Assembly (NCBI GenBank): GCA_013361595.1
Contig: JABFXT010000221.1
Coordinates: forward strand, 1 to 13,354
DNA length: 13,354 bases
Source: Nocardia sp.
GTDB lineage: Bacteria > Actinomycetota > Actinomycetes > Mycobacteriales > Mycobacteriaceae
Direction of reading: 5' to 3'
Shown here: positions 6,811 to 13,354 of the stretch, piece after piece
How the letters are laid out: every line of letters starts with the position of its first letter
Numbering within the stretch: the stretch's first letter is position 1
Made by a program: the position numbers and the translations under genes
The notes under the pieces: model-generated
Databases searched by the model: none
What the model saw: only the letters and a program-made list of their open reading frames with translations
Told to the model about the DNA's origin: nothing

Positions 6811-7193
6811 GGTGCGTGCGCAACCGGTATCCGAGTCCGCCGCGGGCCCCGGTCCTACGACCACGGGGTCCGGTTCACCGGACATCTCCACGACAGCCAC
6901 CGGCAACCTCCCGGGCGTATCGTCCGCGGCGTGTCGGACCGGGGTATCGATTTCCAGCCGGACAGCGGCGATCCCAAGCGGGTAACGCTGACTTCCGGAC
7001 TGCCGGAGGGAGTTTCGCGAGCGGTGTCGCGGGAATCCTCACCGACCGCCCGGCCGAATGGGGCCAGGAGTTGATCCACCAGCACGCCTACCGCTGCGAT
7101 CGGTGCGGTTCGATGCAGTACTTCGCCGACGGGTATCTCGCTCACCCTCTTCCCACCGGACCGGAATCGGATCAGGACCGGCCCCGGACCTGA
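6811..7193 (+). pseudogene. Possible degenerate or frameshifted gene with a Cys-x2-Cys motif, unrecognised
   Basis: Protein-like segments appear in two plus-strand frames. One, open from about 6769 to a stop at 7072-7074, includes SYDHGVRFTGHLHDS and, further on, DRGIDFQPDSGDPKRVTLTS, but has no ATG; its only usable start is a GTG at 6931. The other continues to the TGA at 7191-7193 and includes AEWGQELIHQHAYRC followed by DRCGSMQYF, a possible zinc-ribbon half (Cys-x2-Cys). In the second segment about four fifths of the third positions are G or C, as expected for a coding frame in this genome. One frameshift near 7020-7050 would join them. I recognise no family. Alternatives are a short real gene in the second frame, or no gene at all. 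Confidence 0.35.
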
Positions 7194-7203
7194 TCGGGCA
7201 CCG

Positions 7204-7235
7204 TATCCGGCGCGGGCCGCGCTACCGGCCGGATA
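7204..7235. terminator. Hairpin terminator at the end of the biotin operon
   Basis: An 8-bp perfect inverted repeat, TATCCGGC (7204-7211) and GCCGGATA (7228-7235), encloses a GC-rich 16-base loop. It begins directly after the stop codon of the last ligase gene and just after the stop of the possible plus-strand gene, so it could act in both directions. Confidence 0.6.
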
Positions 7236-8606
7236 TCAGCCGAACAGCGCGGCCAGCGCCGTACGGTCCACCTTGCCCCGGGGCGTACGCGGGAGCCGCT
7301 CCACCACCCGGATCCGGTCGGGCATACTCGGGCTCGGGAGAAGCGCGCGCAACCGCTTCCGGATCTCCTCGACGCCGGGTCCGGCGTTGGCCACCACCAC
7401 CGCGGCCACCGGCACCTGGCCCCAACGCTCGTCCGCGATCCCGATACACGCGGCCTCGATGACACCCGCAACGGCGGCCAGCGCGGCCTCCACCGCTGCC
7501 GGTTCCACATTCAGACCGCCCCGGATCAGCATCTCGCCGTCGCGCCCGAACAGACGTAATCTGTTGCCCGACAGAGCTCCCCGGTCCCCGACGGAGAACC
7601 AGCCGTCGACCGGGCCGTCCGTCACACCCGCCTCGGTCAGATAACCGGTGAAGACCATATCGCTGCGCACATGGACGCGGCCGTCGCGGATCCGCACCTC
7701 GACGCCGTCGAACAGTTCCCCGGCCGAACTCTCGTCGGTATCGCCGAGGCCGCGGTCGAACGAGACGAAACTCAGCTCCGAAGCCCCGTAGAAATGGGTG
7801 AGGGTGGCCGCGGGCAGCGCCTCCTGCAGGGCCGCGCGTCCCGGCCGGGGCCAGCGCGCCGCCGAGGACAGCACCTCACGCACACCGGCGATCGGACCGG
7901 ATGCCGAACGCACCACATCCCAGGCGATGGCGGGCACCGAGTACAGATGAGTCGGGCGGTCGGTCAATGCCGCGGTGACCGGGCGCAGATCGACCGCCGC
8001 GCCCCGGGTCAGCGCGTGCAGCGCGCCGTAGAGGAAATGCGTGTGGTCGAGCACGCCGGGTGTGGACACCCGATCGCCCGCGCCGATATCGAAGGTCGCG
8101 TCGGACCGGTCGAGCGTCGCCGCCCAGGACCGCTGATCGCGGACGAACAGCTTCGGTTCACCGGTGGTGCCGGAGGTGATCCCGACCAGGAGCTCACTGT
8201 CGGGACGCGCCCGGCCGGCCGCGCCGCCGGAGTCCAGATCCGCGACGGTGCGGATCGGCCCCGCCCAGCCCAGCCGGCGCAGCAACCGCGGATGCCCGGC
8301 GGCGGCGCACACGTGTGCGGGCCGGGCCAGTCGCAGTACCCGGTCCAGCTGCCGCGGCAGCAGGTGCCGGTGCAGCAGTACCACCCCGACCCCGGCGTAC
8401 ATCGCCGCCGCGACCGTGACCAGCGAGTCGATATCGGAGGTGGGTAGCACCGCGACCCGCTCCACGCCGTCCAGTCCGGCCGCGGTACGACCGACCCGGT
8501 CCCAGAACTCGCCGTAGCCGATCCGCTCCCCGGCAGCGACCACGGCCGTGGCCGACGGGTCCGCCGCCGCCTGGCGTTCGATCCGGTCGGCGAGCAGTTC
8601 AGTCAT
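7236..8606 (-). CDS. AMP-dependent acyl-CoA ligase (ANL superfamily), last gene of biotin operon
   Basis: A 456-residue acid-activating enzyme expected to form an acyl-adenylate and transfer it to CoA or another thiol. Visible ANL motifs: P-loop TSGTTGEPK (144-152), YGASE (273-277), VGDRG with D341, the hinge region FGRDGEMLIRGGLNVEP (353-369), and the C-terminal catalytic Lys in PRGKVDR (K445). It is shorter than most FadD proteins and closer in size to MenE-like ligases. No signal peptide or membrane segment is seen, so it is cytoplasmic. The ATG overlaps the end of bioN by 8 bases, so translation is probably coupled. The substrate cannot be read from the sequence. Its place behind biotin uptake genes suggests biotin, a biotin vitamer or a precursor such as pimelate; that is inference. 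Only weak local similarity to the other ligase of the operon is visible. Confidence 0.88.
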   Translation of the reverse strand: MTELLADRIERQAAADPSATAVVAAGERIGYGEFWDRVGRTAAGLDGVERVAVLPTSDIDSLVTVAAAMYAGVGVVLLHRHLLPRQLDRVLRLARPAHVCAAAGHPRLLRRLGWAGPIRTVADLDSGGAAGRARPDSELLVGITSGTTGEPKLFVRDQRSWAATLDRSDATFDIGAGDRVSTPGVLDHTHFLYGALHALTRGAAVDLRPVTAALTDRPTHLYSVPAIAWDVVRSASGPIAGVREVLSSAARWPRPGRAALQEALPAATLTHFYGASELSFVSFDRGLGDTDESSAGELFDGVEVRIRDGRVHVRSDMVFTGYLTEAGVTDGPVDGWFSVGDRGALSGNRLRLFGRDGEMLIRGGLNVEPAAVEAALAAVAGVIEAACIGIADERWGQVPVAAVVVANAGPGVEEIRKRLRALLPSPSMPDRIRVVERLPRTPRGKVDRTALAALFG

Positions 8607-9201
8607 CGTCCACTCCGCGGGCGGCCAGCGCGTCGCCCATCGCGTCGGCGGTGCGCAGCGCCCGGACCAATACGGGGGTCGCCAACGCGGTGACCGACCA
8701 CTGCAACCCCCGGGCCCGCCGCGCGTCGGCGACCTCGCGCACGATCCCGGCCAGCAACGGCACGCAGCGGATGGCCAGCGCCAGCAACAGACCGATGTGC
8801 TCCGGATCGACGCCGATATGCCGCAGCGGGCCCAGCGCGCGGGTGACGGCGTCCAACATATCGGTGACCCGGGTCGTCAGGGTGACCAGTGCCGCCAGTG
8901 CGACCGAGATCAGCTGCAGTCCGCACACCACCGTCGCCCGCGCGGGCGAGGTCGTCAGCACCTGCACCACCGCGATGAGCGCCAGCATCCAGACCACCGG
9001 CCGCAATTGCGCCAGCGCCACCCGCCACGGGATCCGGGCGAGCACGAACAGGACCGCGGCGAGCACCGCGAGCAGCCCGGTCTGCGCGGGTGTCCGCACG
9101 AGAACGGTGGCCGCCACGATGATCACGACGAGCGACAGGAGTTTCACACCGGCGGGAGTGCGGTGCAGCAGCGATCGGCCGGGTAGGTACAGCCCGATCA
9201 C
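8599..9201 (-). CDS. bioN: Energy-coupling factor transmembrane protein (EcfT, BioN type)
   Basis: A 200-residue membrane component of an ECF vitamin importer that couples the ATPase to the substrate-binding protein BioY. It has several hydrophobic helices and both Ala-Arg-Gly motifs that contact the ATPase subunits in EcfT proteins: ARG at 163-165 and ARG at 194-196, near the C-terminus. Its length fits BioN. The GTG start overlaps the TGA of the ATPase gene as GTGA. The open frame continues far upstream, but that part is the ATPase gene read in the wrong frame. With one ATPase, one EcfT and BioY in one operon, this is a dedicated (group I) biotin ECF transporter rather than a shared module. 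Confidence 0.88.
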   Translation of the reverse strand: MIGLYLPGRSLLHRTPAGVKLLSLVVIIVAATVLVRTPAQTGLLAVLAAVLFVLARIPWRVALAQLRPVVWMLALIAVVQVLTTSPARATVVCGLQLISVALAALVTLTTRVTDMLDAVTRALGPLRHIGVDPEHIGLLLALAIRCVPLLAGIVREVADARRARGLQWSVTALATPVLVRALRTADAMGDALAARGVDDD

Positions 9202-9878
9202 TCGATCAGCTCCCGATAGGCCGGTACCGCCGCCGCGGGGGTGCCGTCGAAGACCACCGCGCCGTCGTCGACGACGATCACGCGTTCGAAGCTGTCGAGC
9301 AGTCCGAGCTGATGGGTCACCACGATCACCTGCTGGTCCACCGAGTCCAGCGCGGCGGCGACAGCGCGGGCGTTGCGCAGATCCAGCAGGGTGGTCGGTT
9401 CGTCGGCGACGATGACCTCGGGGCGCCGGATCAGCACAGCCCCCAATGCCAGCAGCTGCTTCTGCCCGCCCGACAACAGATGTGACGGATGTTCGGCGTG
9501 GGCGGCCAGGCCGAAGCGGTCCAGCGTCGCGGCCACCCGCTCGGCGATCTCGGTCCTGTTCAGACCGGTGCGCCGCAGCGAGAACGCCAGATCCTCGGCG
9601 ACCGTGGGCATCACGATCTGGGAATCCGGATCGGTGAAGACGAAGCCCACCTTGCGCCGGACCTTCGCGCCCTTGCGCGCCGCATCGATACCGTCCACCG
9701 TCACGCTGCCCGAGGTCGGCGCCAGCAGACCGTTGATCATCCGGGCCAGCGTCGACTTCCCCGACCCGTTGGCGCCGATGATGCCGACCCGGCGTTCGGT
9801 GATACGCAGATCCACCTCGCGCAGCACCCGGCGTTCGCCGTACCGGTGACTCACCCCGTCGAAAACGATTTCGCTCAT
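9198..9878 (-). CDS. bioM: Energy-coupling factor ABC ATPase (EcfA, BioM type)
   Basis: A 226-residue ATP-binding subunit that powers the biotin ECF importer. ABC motifs in order: Walker A GANGSGKST (35-43), Q-loop in FTDPDSQ (Q87), signature LSGGQKQ (135-141), Walker B VIVADEP with catalytic E160, and switch His in VTHQ (H189). The FxxPDxQ form of the Q-loop is typical of EcfA/CbiO ATPases. The ATG overlaps the stop of the thiolase gene as ATGA. The longer open frame to 10313 is thiolase read out of frame. There is a single ATPase gene, so the subunit should function as a homodimer. Assignment to biotin rests on bioY in the same operon. Confidence 0.9.
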   Translation of the reverse strand: MSEIVFDGVSHRYGERRVLREVDLRITERRVGIIGANGSGKSTLARMINGLLAPTSGSVTVDGIDAARKGAKVRRKVGFVFTDPDSQIVMPTVAEDLAFSLRRTGLNRTEIAERVAATLDRFGLAAHAEHPSHLLSGGQKQLLALGAVLIRRPEVIVADEPTTLLDLRNARAVAAALDSVDQQVIVVTHQLGLLDSFERVIVVDDGAVVFDGTPAAAVPAYRELIE

Positions 9879-11002
9879 CCCACCCGCTCCACGAGTACAG
9901 CGATCCCCTGCCCGCCACCGATGGCGCAGGCCGCCAGCCCGAGCGCCGGGCCGTCCGGCCGCAACATCTGGCTCGCCAGCCGGACCAGCAGTACCGCGCC
10001 CGAAGCACCCCAGGGGTGGCCCATGGCGATCGCACCGCCTTCCGGGCAGAGCATCGATTCGTCCAGGCCCAGTTCGTCGGATACCGCGAGCACCACCGAG
10101 GCGAAAGCCTCGGTGATCTCGACGATTCCGAGATCGGCGACCGAGTATCCGGTCCGCCGCAGTACCTTCCGGATCGCGGGCACCGGCCCCAGCCCGGGTA
10201 GCGCGGGGTCCGATCCGCTCACCGCCGATCCGAGGATCCGCAGCGCCGGCAGTCCGGCCGCCCGCGTCTCGCTCGTCACCGCGAGTACCGCCGCACCGTC
10301 GGAGATACCGCACGAGTTACCCGCGGTCGCGGTGCCCGTCGCGCCGAAGCTGGGCCGGAGCCGGGCCAGCCGCTGTGCGGTCATTCCCGGGCGGATGCGC
10401 TGGTCACGACTCACTCCGGCCACCGGCACGATCTCCGGGCCGAAATCGGTGGCCGCGGCCCGGCTGTGGGATCGCGCCGCGTAGGCGTCCTGGCGTTCCC
10501 GGCCGATACCGCGGATACGGGCGAGGTCGTCGGCGGCGGCACCCATATCCGGGTCCGGGAATCCGTCGGGGGCGAAGGGGGCACGGGTGTAGCGCACGGG
10601 TTCGCACCCGGGCGCCGGCGGCCAGAACCGCCACGGGGCGGTACTCGCGGATTCGACCCCACCGGCCAGGATCAATTCGTCCCCGCCGCCGCGTACCCGC
10701 AGCGCCGCCTGCATCACCGCGTCGAGTCCGGAACCGCACTGCCGGTCCACGGTGACCCCGGGCACGTGCTCGCCGAGCCCGGCCCGCAGCGCCGCGACCC
10801 GGGCCGGGTCGCCACCGGGACCGAGACAGTTGCCGAGCACCACATCGTCGATCTCGTCGTCGACCCCGTCCGCGCGCAACGAGCCCGCCACGGCCGCCAG
10901 CACCGGCGCCGCCAGATCGGTCACCGTCGACTCGGCGAACCCGTGACCGGCCGTGCCGATCGGAGTGCGCCGCGCGGCGACGAGAACAGGAACAGCACTC
11001 AC
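9875..11002 (-). CDS. Thiolase family acetyl-CoA acyltransferase in the biotin operon
   Basis: A 375-residue cytoplasmic thiolase, expected to cleave a 3-ketoacyl-CoA with CoA or run the reverse condensation. All catalytic elements are present: nucleophile Cys in DRQCGSG (C89), NSCGISDGAA, His in GHPWGASG (H329), and the second Cys in CAIGGGQG (C359). It is slightly shorter than the usual 390-400 residues. The GTG start forms a GTGA overlap with the preceding ligase gene; an upstream in-frame start at 11077 would add 25 basic residues that are out-of-frame ligase sequence. No acyl-CoA dehydrogenase, hydratase or hydroxyacyl-CoA dehydrogenase is in the window, so a full beta-oxidation cycle would need partners elsewhere. 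Sitting between bioY and bioM, it probably acts on a biotin-related acyl-CoA; this is inference. Confidence 0.88.
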   Translation of the reverse strand: MSAVPVLVAARRTPIGTAGHGFAESTVTDLAAPVLAAVAGSLRADGVDDEIDDVVLGNCLGPGGDPARVAALRAGLGEHVPGVTVDRQCGSGLDAVMQAALRVRGGGDELILAGGVESASTAPWRFWPPAPGCEPVRYTRAPFAPDGFPDPDMGAAADDLARIRGIGRERQDAYAARSHSRAAATDFGPEIVPVAGVSRDQRIRPGMTAQRLARLRPSFGATGTATAGNSCGISDGAAVLAVTSETRAAGLPALRILGSAVSGSDPALPGLGPVPAIRKVLRRTGYSVADLGIVEITEAFASVVLAVSDELGLDESMLCPEGGAIAMGHPWGASGAVLLVRLASQMLRPDGPALGLAACAIGGGQGIAVLVERVG

Positions 11003-12120
11003 GCCAGCAAGTCTTTCAAGCGGCCGCGGGCCACCTTCCCGGCGGTCGTCGTGGGAAGCTCGCCGACCCGGACCCAACGGCGCGGAACCGCCTCCCGGCT
11101 CAGCAGCCCACGAGCCCGGCGCCGCACGTCGCCGATCTCGACGCCGTCCAGTTGCACTGCCGCCGTGATCGTTTCACCGAATCCCGCGTGCGCGGATCCG
11201 ATCACCGCGACCGCCACCACGCCGTCGATACCGCCGAGGACCCGTTCCACGTCCTCGGCGACGACCGTGGTGCCCCCGACGTTGATCACCGCTTCACCCC
11301 GGCCACGCACCTCGAGGGCACGGTCGTCCCCGAGCACTGCCAGATCGCCGACACAGAACCATTCGGGCGCCCCGAGCACCGTGTAGGGCGACCGGATGTG
11401 GAGCAGACCGTCCCGGATCTCGGCATCCACCTCGTCGAACAACCGCAGCGGTTCGGGCACGCGACGGGCCGCGACCAGGGAGACCTCGGAGGAACCGTAG
11501 TACTCGATTACCCGCAGATGACCGGCCGCGGCCAGCGCGCCGGGGTCCGGCGCTATCCCGGCCACGATGGCCGTACGCAGCGCGGGTGCGGTACGCACCA
11601 CCTCCCGCAGGACCGCCGGGACGGCGTGCACGACGGTGGCGTCCCGTGGATCGTCGGTCACGCACGCCCCGCACCAGAGTGCGTGCAGCGCCCCGAACAG
11701 ATGCATGGTCGCGTGCAGCGGGCCGGTGAGCAGCACTCGGTCGGCGGCCGTGACACCGGTGACCGCGGTGAACGCCGGGAAGCTGTCGTACCAGGAGGCG
11801 GCCGTCCGGGCGAGTGGGCGGGGCCGCCCGGTCGACCCCGAGGTGGCGACGAGCAGATAGGCCGAATCCGGTACTCGGGTCCGAGCCGGGCGCGCGGCGG
11901 GGTCTTCGACGGCGACCGGCACCCCACGGCGAGCGGCCGCGCAGACGCAGACGAGGGCCTCGGCCGGGGGGAGGGTGGACGCGTCGTATCCGGCCGGGCC
12001 CGGTTCGTACCGGTCGATCCAGCGGTCGACGGCGCGATCGAGGCCTGCGTAGGTCAGGACCCGGCCGTCGATATCGAGTGCGGGTGTCCCGCCGGCTCCG
12101 CCGAGCGCGCCGCTAGGCAC
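10999..12120 (-). CDS. Short AMP-dependent acyl ligase (ANL superfamily, MenE-like size)
   Basis: A compact 373-residue acid:CoA ligase. It has a reduced N-terminal region, then the P-loop TSGSTGRPR (93-101), EYYGSSE (206-212), VGDLA with D259, VRGRGEAVINVGG (271-283), and the C-terminal catalytic Lys in TAGKVARG (K362). The P-loop position that is normally Lys is Arg (R101), which may alter or weaken ATP handling. The size is like actinobacterial MenE (o-succinylbenzoate-CoA ligase), but no menaquinone genes are near. The GTG start overlaps the bioY stop by 8 bases, which makes it the second gene of the operon. A role in activating a biotin precursor, a vitamer or the biotin side chain is suggested only by context; the acid substrate is unknown. 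Confidence 0.85.
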   Translation of the reverse strand: MPSGALGGAGGTPALDIDGRVLTYAGLDRAVDRWIDRYEPGPAGYDASTLPPAEALVCVCAAARRGVPVAVEDPAARPARTRVPDSAYLLVATSGSTGRPRPLARTAASWYDSFPAFTAVTGVTAADRVLLTGPLHATMHLFGALHALWCGACVTDDPRDATVVHAVPAVLREVVRTAPALRTAIVAGIAPDPGALAAAGHLRVIEYYGSSEVSLVAARRVPEPLRLFDEVDAEIRDGLLHIRSPYTVLGAPEWFCVGDLAVLGDDRALEVRGRGEAVINVGGTTVVAEDVERVLGGIDGVVAVAVIGSAHAGFGETITAAVQLDGVEIGDVRRRARGLLSREAVPRRWVRVGELPTTTAGKVARGRLKDLLA

Positions 12121-12697
12121 GGATCAGTCCGGGATAGGCGCGGTGCACGCCCTTGGCCACCATGGTCGCGACGACCACCTTGAGCAGATCACCGGGCAGG
12201 AACACACCGTTGGAGGTGATCGCCGGCCACAACCCGATATCGGTGCGCAGCAGCAGGCCGACCGTACCGAAGAAGTAGATCACCACGATGCCGCCGGTCA
12301 CATTGACGAGCAGTGCGGGTACCACCGGATACTTCGGCACGATCCGGGCCGTGCAGAGGCCGATGAACAGCGCCGCCGGGATCCAGCCCACCAGATATCC
12401 GGCGCTCGGGCCGGCCAGTGCCGTCAGTCCGGTGCGGCCGCCCGACAGCAACGGCAGCCCGATGATCGTGAGCGCGATGAACACCGCGACAGCGGCCGTC
12501 CCCTTTCGCGGTCCCAGGATCGCCCCGGCCAGCACGACGCCGAGGGTCTGTACGGTGATCGGTACACCGCTGAACCCGACCGTGATGGCACCCGGTAACC
12601 CGAGTGCCGCGATCAACGCGGCGAACACCGCGATCTGTGCCATATCGCGCGCGGTGATACCGGCCCGCGGCATCCGCTCGTTTTCGACACCGCTCAC
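12113..12697 (-). CDS. bioY: Biotin transporter substrate-binding protein BioY
   Basis: A 194-residue membrane protein that binds biotin and forms the S-component of an ECF importer. BioY landmarks are clear: VPITVQTLGVVLAGAILGPRKG (46-66), GGRTGLTALAGPSAGYLVGW (about 86-105) and FLPGDLLKVVVA (166-177), with about six hydrophobic helices. The GTG start has GGAGG 7 bases upstream. An ATG eight codons later lacks such spacing. It is the first gene of an operon whose later genes give the ATPase and transmembrane subunits. A putative BioQ-type operator overlaps its promoter, so transcription is probably repressed when biotin is plentiful. Confidence 0.95.
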   Translation of the reverse strand: MSGVENERMPRAGITARDMAQIAVFAALIAALGLPGAITVGFSGVPITVQTLGVVLAGAILGPRKGTAAVAVFIALTIIGLPLLSGGRTGLTALAGPSAGYLVGWIPAALFIGLCTARIVPKYPVVPALLVNVTGGIVVIYFFGTVGLLLRTDIGLWPAITSNGVFLPGDLLKVVVATMVAKGVHRAYPGLIRA

Positions 12698-12721
12698 CGC
12701 GATACCTCCGCCACACCAAGA

Positions 12722-12738
12722 CTTGAACGACGTTCAAG
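12722..12738. promoter_or_regulatory. Putative BioQ operator
   Basis: A perfect 7-3-7 palindrome on the plus strand, CTTGAAC-GAC-GTTCAAG. Its core TGAAC-N3-GTTCA matches the published form of operators for BioQ, the TetR-family biotin-gene repressor of corynebacteria and mycobacteria (TGAAC-N3-GTTAC in Corynebacterium glutamicum). It overlaps the presumed -10 and start site of bioY and lies about 190 bases upstream of the bisC start, so direct repression of bioY is more likely than of bisC. The bioQ gene itself is not in the window. Confidence 0.75.
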
Positions 12739-12741
12739 ATA
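12736..12741 (-). promoter_or_regulatory. Putative -10 box of the bioY operon
   Basis: TATCTT on the minus strand, within TTGCTATCTTGAAC, fits TAnnnT and overlaps the left edge of the palindrome. A start site about 7 bases on would fall inside the operator and give a leader of roughly 30 bases. No clear -35 is seen in the C/G-rich sequence upstream. Confidence 0.5.
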
Positions 12742-12867
12742 GCAATCCCCGAGATCGCGACCCCCGGCCGCCCCCGGTCCTCCTTCGTCCGGTGGCCCCC
12801 GCAGCCACGGACCCCCCCTCCGACGGCCGCACGATTCCGGCCCGGACCCCGCCCCCGGGCACCCCGC

Positions 12868-12885
12868 ACGACCCGGTCGTACGGT
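12868..12885 (+). promoter_or_regulatory. Putative bisC promoter with adjoining palindrome
   Basis: TACGGT (12880-12885) fits a TAnnnT -10 box and would give a leader of about 40 bases before the ATG. Directly before it, sharing one base, lies a perfect palindrome, ACGACC-C-GGTCGT (12868-12880), which could be an operator. It does not resemble the BioQ-type site. Palindromes of this composition are not rare in high-GC DNA. Confidence 0.3.
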
Positions 12886-12929
12886 GATCGATGACCTGGA
12901 TCGCCGCAGGACCGCCCGGAGGGACGACG

Positions 12930-13354
12930 ATGACGCAGCCGATACCGACCGCGACGCACTGGGGAAACTTCCGTATCGGCCGCGACGACGACGGCGGCCT
13001 CCGCGTCACCCCCGCCGAGCACGACCCCGATCCCTCGCCCATCGGCCGCTCGCTCACCGCACTGCACGATCCCGACCACCGCATCGGACGGCCCGCTGTC
13101 CGGCTCGGCTACTACCGGGACCGCGAAAACAGTGACACCTCGATGCGCGGCCGGGAACCCTTCGTCGAGGTCGACTGGGACGAAGCACTCGATATCACCG
13201 CCGGTGCGCTGCGGTCGACGCGGGAGCGGGCGGGGAACCGGGCCATCTACGGCGGCTCCTACGGCTGGGCCAGCGCCGGCCGGTTCCACCACACCCAGGG
13301 CCAGATCCATCGCTTCCTGCGCATGTTCGGCGGTTACACCGCCTCGGTCGATAC
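12930..13354 (+). CDS. bisC: Biotin sulfoxide reductase, 5' part (molybdopterin oxidoreductase)
   Basis: The first 141 codons of a molybdenum bis-MGD enzyme of the DMSO reductase family, cut by the window edge; full-length relatives are about 750 residues. It should reduce biotin sulfoxide, and possibly methionine sulfoxide, back to the thioether in the cytoplasm. The protein opens directly into the mature enzyme (THWGNFRI, then DPDPSPIG), with no Tat signal, unlike the periplasmic TorA, TorZ and DorA. The stretch YGGSYGWASAGRFHH (107-121) is characteristic of this family, and Y111/W113 correspond to the active-site Tyr114/Trp116 of DMSO reductase. The Mo-ligating serine lies beyond the window. 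The ATG has GGAGGG 6 bases upstream. Divergence from bioY links it to biotin salvage. Another S- or N-oxide reductase of the family remains possible. Confidence 0.87.
   Translation, partial: MTQPIPTATHWGNFRIGRDDDGGLRVTPAEHDPDPSPIGRSLTALHDPDHRIGRPAVRLGYYRDRENSDTSMRGREPFVEVDWDEALDITAGALRSTRERAGNRAIYGGSYGWASAGRFHHTQGQIHRFLRMFGGYTASVD

Noticed and set aside
6360..6906. Minus-strand open frames at 6360-6692 and 6607-6906
   Set aside because: Third-position composition is mixed, there is no convincing ribosome binding site and no recognisable domain; they also overlap each other.
9202..10035. A 478-residue open frame whose C-terminal part is BioN
   Set aside because: The N-terminal part is the bioM gene read out of frame, Arg/Gly-rich. 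BioN begins at the GTG overlapping the bioM stop.
12189..13310. Long minus-strand open frame across bioY, the intergenic region and bisC
   Set aside because: It crosses the BioQ-type operator and runs antisense to bisC, with Arg/Gly/His-rich text typical of a wrong frame.

Overview
The window is from a high-GC actinomycete. Nocardia or a close relative in the Mycobacteriales is most likely, judging from the GC-rich third codon positions, the tightly overlapping operons and the protein families present: SulP-carbonic anhydrase fusions, a PGPGW membrane protein, and MenE-like short acyl ligases. The genus is an inference. I see no insertion sequence, tRNA, rRNA or CRISPR array.

Left block (35-1258, minus strand): a small PGPGW-motif membrane protein, read from what looks like a leaderless promoter, overlaps a ferric-siderophore-reductase-like [2Fe-2S] protein. 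A strong GC-rich hairpin (1220-1258) separates this pair from the next block.

Central block (1266-6360, minus strand): two tandem paralogous genes, each coding a fusion of a SulP anion transporter, a STAS-like domain and a beta-carbonic anhydrase. Both have complete zinc-binding motifs. Their upstream regions are also homologous: a conserved promoter-proximal block, a distal CTCGGC/GCCGAG stem, and a second stem just before the ribosome binding site. They are probably bicarbonate or sulfate transporters coupled to CO2/bicarbonate interconversion.

Gap (about 6361-7203): no intact gene is convincing. The right part (about 6811-7193, plus strand) reads as a possible degenerate gene whose protein-like segments lie in two frames.

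Right block (7204-13354): a biotin locus. A minus-strand operon runs bioY, a short AMP-dependent acyl ligase, a thiolase, bioM (ECF ATPase), bioN (ECF transmembrane protein) and a second short acyl ligase. Every junction overlaps by 4 or 8 bases, and a hairpin ends the operon. Divergent from it is the 5' part of a cytoplasmic biotin sulfoxide reductase (bisC), cut by the window edge. The shared intergenic region carries a perfect palindrome, CTTGAAC-N3-GTTCAAG, that matches the known form of BioQ operators, so the locus is probably repressed when biotin is sufficient. Import by BioYMN and reduction of biotin sulfoxide by BisC fit together. The two ligases and the thiolase inside the same transcription unit are unexplained and are the most interesting part of the window: they could supply or remodel a biotin precursor such as a pimeloyl thioester, or act on the biotin side chain.
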